Assembly: GCF_027887165.1 (NCBI RefSeq)
Contig: NC_077230.1
Location: 328,026,415-328,090,414, forward strand
Origin: Monodelphis domestica
Lineage: Eukaryota; Chordata; Mammalia; Didelphimorphia; Didelphidae
Reading direction: 5' to 3'
Length of the DNA stretch: 64,000 bases
This document shows positions 59,187-64,000 of this stretch, one piece after another (the first letter of the stretch is position 1; each line of letters begins with the position of its first letter). Below the pieces are notes generated by a model. That model was not told the origin of the DNA. It saw nothing but the letters and a program-made list of their open reading frames with translations, and did no database searches. Position numbers and translations under genes: made by a program.

Positions 59187-59750
59187 CCCTTTGGTGGTTT
59201 TATTTCCCTTTCCTTTTTGGTCTGGGGTCTGGGTTATAAGAGCGGTTTTTCTGTGAATTTAGGTTGCTTCAGACTAGTTCTTCCCAGCCTCCGAGCCCAG
59301 GTATTCAGCTCCGCCCAGATAATCAGCGCGCGTTGTTCAGCGCAGCCCGCACCGAGTCCAGGTCCACTGGATTCTCCAGTGTAAGCGCCCTGAGACGTTT
59401 TTTTCCTGGCAGTCCCCAGATCCCAAGGACCCTGGATTCCCCCCCCAGACAGAGACGCTCCCCACTCACTCGCTGTCCCGGTGAGCGCTCAGGTAGCTCA
59501 CTCTGGTTTAGTGGGGGAGGTGGGGTGGGGGAAGGGCGGCTCAGTTCACTTTTCTGTGCAAGCTTTTCCTTCTTATTTTAGTGTGGAAATGTTCAAGCCC
59601 CATGTACCTTTGCCTCTGTGGGGTACTGGGGAGTCCTTCTGTTCCTCCAAAGGTGATTTTATGCTCCTTTGATGTAGTCTATTTCGTTCGGTGCTGGGGA
59701 GAGGAAGCGTGCCGCTTCTAGATTGCAGCCATGATTACCCGGAAGTCCCC
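59187..59750 (-). promoter_or_regulatory. L1 5' UTR with CpG-rich promoter, YY1-like and ETS-like sites
   Basis: This 564-bp leader precedes ORF1. The stretch 59275-59490 holds about 14 CpGs in roughly 215 bp, a sharp contrast to the CpG-poor surroundings. Within the first 30 bases of the element, on the L1 sense strand, lie an ETS-type core ACTTCCGG (59739-59746 on the plus strand as ccggaagt) and a YY1-like ATGGCTGC block (59725-59737). Human L1 has a YY1 site at the same place that sets accurate initiation; the equivalence here is inferred. No TATA box is seen near the start. Confidence 0.7.
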
Positions 59751-61345
59751 AGGACTGAGTCTTTCACAGCAGACAGTTACCAGAGAATTCAGCAGGATGT
59801 TGATAGGTGGAATGGCAGATCAAACCTTTCTTCCAAAGAAGTAAGCTTTGAAGAATATGACCACGAGACTGACATGAGGAACTCTTCTGAAGAAGAGCAC
59901 AGAAACTGTAGAAGGAATGAGGCAGAAGGAATGGAAAAAGAGGAAGAGAGGGATGCTGGGAGAAAAGATGAAGAAGATAGAGGGGAGGAGGAAGAGGAAG
60001 ATGAGAGAGACCAAAAAGAGAGAAGCAACTATGATACTCCATGTGAAGCCAATGACTCTTATTCTGAGACTGTATTTTTCCCAGAAGGGTCAGTCACCTC
60101 TGGTTCTAGCACTGATGGAGCAGATGTGAAAAAACAAGGAAGTAAGAGAGCCAGAGGCATAGCTTCAATTGTTTTTGTAGAAGTCCAATTTTTATATCAG
60201 AATCATTTGCAGGTTCAGAAAAGAAGCACAAGAAATTATCATCTTCTTCATGTTCATGTTGTTCAGAAAGATCAAACAAGGAGACAAATATATTCTTTGG
60301 GATGCAAAATTCTTTCTTATAAAAAGTAGCAACCATGAAAACATCTCTCTTGCTAAAGCCAGGGGTATATGGCCGACATTTCCAGCAAATGAAAAAAAAA
60401 TTGAATGCTGCATTCAGATCTTCAAGAAATGTAATTTTGATATTTTCCATGGGAGAAAGTAGAACATTTCAAGGCTTTGCAAGACTCTCTTCAGAATCCC
60501 ACTATGGAGGATCTTCTATACATTTGTTTCTGCCTGAAGCTATGAATCCTAAAATGTGTGGAGGTGTCTTTAGAATTGACTGGATTTGCAGGCATGAATT
60601 GCCCTTCACCAAATCGGTTCACCTTACCAATGCTTTGAATGGACATGAGCCAGTTAAAATTGGACATGATGGACAGGAAGTTGACCTTGAGTGTGGAACC
60701 CAGCTATGTCTTCTATTTCCCCTTGATGAAAGTGTTGACTTGTATCAGATCATTCATAAGAAGAATTGCAAGAGAAGAATGAGTTCACTGTTTCATTCAA
60801 GAGGATGTCCATCCCATCGAGAACCAGTCCAGGATATGAGAAGGCATCAGATAGAAGATTATGATGTTCATAAGATTAGAAAGAAATCAAGGATGGACTA
60901 TGCCCCTGGGTTTCATCAGAGACCAGGGCATAGAAAGGATGCACACTATCAAGAAGCAGACAGAAGATTTTCAGGAATTCCCAGAGATGTTTTCTTAAAT
61001 GGCTCCTATGATGATTATTTGAGAGCATTTCACAACACGAGATCACCATCACCAATTCAGGGAATGTCCCCTTATCTAGGACGAGAACAGTCTTCATATC
61101 ATCCTTGCTATCAGTATCATGCTCTTCCTTTTCAGGACTCTAATTGAGGGCATAAACCTGTACTACATGAAGCAAGACACAGAGATAAACCAGCATGCAA
61201 TTATGATAAGTGGGTAGATGACTTTCTTTGTAAAACATGAGCTATTGTTAGTGGTCAGAGAAGTAGATCCTGTGAAAGAGATAGAGATAGAGAATGTGAA
61301 AGTTCCAGATATATCAGAAGACACAGGGAGAAGGATCAATGGAAG
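59751..61345 (+). pseudogene. YTHDC1: YTHDC1 retrocopy, 3' part (acidic region, YTH domain, C-terminus)
   Basis: After the L1, the copy continues with SSKEVSFEEYDHETD, a Glu-rich acidic stretch, DERDQKERSNYDT, then a YTH domain (about 60215-60760) and the C-terminal [35 protein letters not shown] and DDFL blocks of YTHDC1. Frame changes occur around 60200-60345, and a stop at about 61145 precedes the last recognisable codons. The YTH aromatic cage of human YTHDC1 uses W377, W428 and L439. The copy keeps the first Trp (GIWPTFP) but has Leu for W428 (SIHLFLPEA) and Cys for L439 (KMCGG). It therefore cannot be a working m6A reader even apart from the frame breaks. Absence of introns marks it as a processed copy of the mRNA. 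Confidence 0.93.
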
Positions 61346-61500
61346 AAGAGGAGTGGAGAGGTGAGGGGAAGAGAGAAGAGAAGAGAGTGGAGAAGAAAGG
61401 AGAGAGGAAGAGAGATGAGTAGTGAGGGGAAGAGGGGGGAGGGGAGGGGAAGAGAGTAGAAGAGAGGAGAGGAGAAGAAGGGAAGTGAAGTTGAAAGAAT
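61346..61500 (+). repeat. GA-rich tract at the 3' end of the YTHDC1 copy
   Basis: Nearly pure G/A (gaagagaggagaggagaag) directly after codons matching the Arg/Glu/Asp-rich YTHDC1 tail. It probably grew from that purine-rich coding text. Confidence 0.85.
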
Positions 61501-61554
61501 GAAAACAAAACTTAAAACTATGACTGGCAAATTGTGCAGAGACTCATTTCAAAT

Positions 61555-61843
61555 GGCCCAAAATTCTAATTTTGGCCCTATTTCATCTCCGAAGCAGACT
61601 CAGAGGTTATTTATACATCTCACCATTTCAGATGCTGTTTGGATATCTACCTATTCAGGCACAACCATTTACCCCTGCCTATATGCCATTGTTAGGAGGG
61701 GATACCACCATTGCCACATATATCAGACAATTACAAACAAAATTGTGAGAACTCCACAACTCTGGAGCTGCTTTTCAGACAGACCCCGTAGAGTTCTCTC
61801 TGTATAATTTGAACCCAGGTGATAGTGTGTATATAAAGAATTT
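61555..61843 (+). mobile_element. Endogenous retrovirus pol fragment (class I), broken
   Basis: Short translated motifs, SPFQMLFG and LNPGDSVYIKNL, are typical of the integrase C-terminal region of gammaretrovirus-like (class I) pol. The fragment is broken, with several breaks, and is cut on its right by the L1 at 61844, so it is older than that L1. No LTR is visible next to it. Confidence 0.7.
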
Positions 61844-62507
61844 GAGGAGTCAAGATGGCAGCATAGAGGCAGTGAAAGTTCAGACTTCTGAAAACCCTTA
61901 CTTACCAATTACAAACTAAGTGCTCCTAGGGGACTGAAAATCAAATCTAACAACAAGACAGAGCCAAGGAACCCTCCTACTGAACTCAATTCAAAAGGTA
62001 CTGAATTTGAGAACACTCCAGTTTAAGGGAAAGGAAGAAGGAAGGTTCCAGGACCCCCCCCCCACACACACACACATACCTAGAGCACTAAGCCTCCAGT
62101 GGCAGCAGGAACCTCTGGACGGGCAAAGGTGCTCGTCTAGAGGGAGTACCTTGCGGGCAGGGCTGTGCCAGACTCAGAGCATTGAACACAGGTGGTGGGG
62201 AAGGAGCTGGAGAGGGAGTGCAGAGTGGGCAGCCTGGTCACAGTGGCAGAGACCCTCCATATTGCTCCAGCCTTCCAGGAGGTTTTGGCCTCAGGGCATA
62301 TCCAGCCCAACCCAGCTGGACTTAATCCCATCAAAAGTCTTCAGAGGTCAGGGAAGCTCAAGCTCCAACACCCCTCCCTCACAGACAGCACTGAGAGATC
62401 TCCTAACAAAGCTCCAAGAGGGGAGACTGACAGAAAACCCCAAAACAAAAAAAATGAGAGGAGCAAGACCACAGACAACTGCAGAAAGTAAAGAAGGGGT
62501 AAATATG
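61844..62507 (+). promoter_or_regulatory. L1 5' UTR with YY1-type start
   Basis: The leader of about 660 bp opens with caagatggcagc, the YY1-type motif that human L1 carries at the same position. A C run followed by a CA repeat (62056-62079) interrupts the leader. No open frame of note precedes the ORF1 ATG. Confidence 0.65.
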
Positions 62508-63679
62508 AGCAAACAACAGAAAAAGAAAAAATAAATTACAATTGACAGCTTCTATATGGGCAATGAACAAAGAGCAAATGGAACTGAGAAAGAGGGAACA
62601 CCAAGCAATAAAACAGAAACACCAGCGAATTGGATACAGGCTTTGGAAGAACTCAAAATACAATTCAAAACACAATTAAGAGAGGCTGAAGACAATTGGG
62701 AAAAGAACTTAAAATCTAAGATAAGTCACCTGGAAACAGAAAATAGTGTCCTGAAAGCCAAAATCAAACAGCTTGAAAAAAGAAGCAAAGGATATAGGAG
62801 ATGAAAGATGAGGCAAAGAAGATGAAAGATGAGGCAAAGGAGATGAAAGATGAGGTAAAGAGGATGAAAGATGATCTCCAAAGAAAATCAGACCAGAAGG
62901 AGAAGGATGACCAAAAACCCAGGAATGAAATCCAGTATTTAAGAACCAGAATACAACAACTAGCATCAAGTAACCTCACAAGGCAGCAGGAAACTATAAA
63001 ACAAAACCAGAAGAATGAAAAAATTGAGGAAAATATGAAGCATCTCATTCACAAAACAGAAGATTTAGAAAATCGTTCCAGGAGAGACAACTTAAGAATC
63101 ATTGGTCTACCAGGAGACCATGACAAAAGAAAAAGTCTGGATGTCATACTACAGGAAATTATCCAAGAAAACTGCCCCAATATTCTAGAACAAGAGGAAA
63201 AAGTGGATATTGAAAGAATCCACAGATCACCTCCTGTACTTAATCCCCAACTGACAACACCCAGGAATGTTATAGTCAAAGTCAAGAACTATCAGACCAA
63301 AGGAAAAATATTACAAGCTGCCAAGAAAAAGTCATTCAGAAACCATGGAACCACAGTGAGGATAACACAGGATCTGGCTGCATTGACAGTGAAGTATCGA
63401 AAGGCATGGAATGTGATATTCTGGAAAGCAAGGGAACTAGGTCTACAACCAAGAATCAACTATCCAGCAAAACTGACCATATTTTTACAGGGGAAAGTAT
63501 GGTCAGTCAACAAACTAGAAGAATCCCAAGAATTTGTAAAGAAAAGACCAGACCTGAACAGAAAATGTGATGCCCAAGCACAGAACTCAAGAGAATCATC
63601 AAAAGGTAATTTAAAAAGAGGGAAAAAGAAAAACAAAGCAAAACAAAAGAAATCCCCTTTTTTTAAAGAGACCCAATAA
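62508..63679 (+). pseudogene. Defective L1 ORF1
   Basis: The frame begins MSKQQKKKK at 62508, hits a stop at codon 10, and continues ITIDSFYMGNEQRANG and a coiled coil to about 62795. There a frameshift moves the reading frame to that of 62801-63679. The downstream part reads RRDNLRIIGLPGD (RRM), IERIHRSPPVLNPQLTTPRN, and ARELGLQPRINYPAKLTI with GKVWSVNK in the C-terminal domain, all typical of ORF1p. A 21-bp (seven-residue) unit encoding MKDEAKK-like heptads is repeated at 62801-62872, lengthening the coiled coil. An intact relative lies at 58203-59186. Confidence 0.9.
62801..62872 (+). repeat. 21-bp tandem repeat in L1 ORF1 coiled coil
   Basis: Units of atgaaagatgaggcaaagaa type, about 3.5 copies, each encoding one heptad (MKDEAKK-like). 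Confidence 0.9.
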
Positions 63680-64000
63680 GTTAAAATGATAGTATCCCTA
63701 TAAGAAAAGAGGTCATTCATAACTCTTAAAAATTGTTATTATCACCTGGGCAGCTAGAAGAATTACACTTAGAGGGAACAGTGACAAACTGTATAGGATG
63801 AAATGTGCATAAACACGTTTACATATAGATACACAACTAGAGATAAAAATAGAGATAAAAAGAGGTTAATACTAAAAGAAATGGGAAAAGAAACAAAAGG
63901 GGGTAAATTTATATGTCACAAAGTAACTCATGGCGGGAGGGAGGAGAACATCAATACACTGGAAGGGTAAAGAGGTTGGAGATAGGAAATACTCAACTCT

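Larger units (their letters stand above)
53337..59750 (-). mobile_element. Full-length, apparently intact LINE-1
   Basis: This is a complete L1 read on the minus strand: 5' UTR 59187-59750, ORF1 58203-59186, spacer 57522-58202, ORF2 53715-57521, 3' UTR and a short poly(A) tail at 53337-53346. It is flanked by a perfect 14-bp target-site duplication, aggactgagtcttt, at 53323-53336 and 59751-59764. Both ORFs are open over their full expected lengths, and the 5' UTR still holds many CpGs, so it is young compared with every other LINE in the window. It lies inside a YTHDC1 retrocopy. Autonomous retrotransposition competence is an inference from intact ORFs and motifs and is not shown by sequence alone. 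Confidence 0.95.
61844..64000 (+). mobile_element. LINE-1, 5' end and ORF1, runs off the window
   Basis: The element starts at about 61844 with gaggagtcaagatggcagca, an L1 5' end bearing a consensus-like YY1 block (caagatggcagc). The 5' UTR extends to about 62507, ORF1 occupies 62508-63679, and the inter-ORF spacer continues to the window end without reaching ORF2. It is inserted in an endogenous retrovirus pol remnant. ORF1 has a stop and a frameshift, so this copy is defective and older than the intact minus-strand L1. Confidence 0.9.

Noticed and set aside
59764-60042. Minus-strand frames opposite the acidic YTHDC1 segment
   Set aside because: Shadows of the Glu/Lys-rich coding text.

Overview
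The window looks like intergenic or intronic DNA from a marsupial, most likely a didelphid opossum such as Monodelphis. The evidence is the repeat content. There are many copies of a tRNA-derived SINE whose body reads ggctcagtggattgagagcc, tRNA-derived SINEs ending in an RTE (BovB-like) LINE tail, CORE/MIR SINEs, L2 and CR1/L3 LINE remnants, and marsupial-type LINE-1 elements with a long gap between ORF1 and ORF2. I found no exon of a functioning host gene. Every host-derived sequence I could recognise is a processed (retrotransposed) copy.

Layout. 1-5 kb: purine tract, LTR-like remnant, and a CR1/L3 LINE interrupted by two SINEs and an L2 tail. 5-15 kb: MIR-type SINEs, long TA, CT and tetranucleotide arrays, and an L2 body with reverse-transcriptase coding remnants. 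15-27 kb: dense old SINEs, L2 and L1 tails, and a probable solo LTR. 27-32 kb: an LTR/promoter-like block with repeated CCAAT and CACCC boxes, an RTE LINE remnant, a 7SL RNA pseudogene, an unnamed repeat and a second interrupted CR1/L3 copy. 33-38 kb: a second L2 body, an old L1 broken by a solo LTR and by an RPL19 retrocopy, and a hAT-like MITE. 38-48 kb: two adjacent L1 3' ends, a roughly 1 kb LTR splitting a MIR, and a nest of MIR, hAT MITE and 7SL pseudogene. 48.5-64 kb: three L1 elements that all retain their 5' ends, and a YTHDC1 retrocopy.

The most notable object is a complete minus-strand L1 (about 6.4 kb, 53337-59750) with open ORF1 (327 aa) and ORF2 (1268 aa), EN, RT and Cys-rich motifs, a CpG-rich 5' UTR and a clean 14-bp target-site duplication. 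It sits inside the YTHDC1 (nuclear m6A reader) retrocopy, whose two halves lie at 53021-53336 and 59751-about 61345. L1-type machinery accounts for the other retrocopies (RPL19, two 7SL copies) and the SINEs, so the window reads as a layered record of retrotransposition rather than a gene cluster. I saw no CRISPR array, operon, tRNA gene or evidence of a new biological system.
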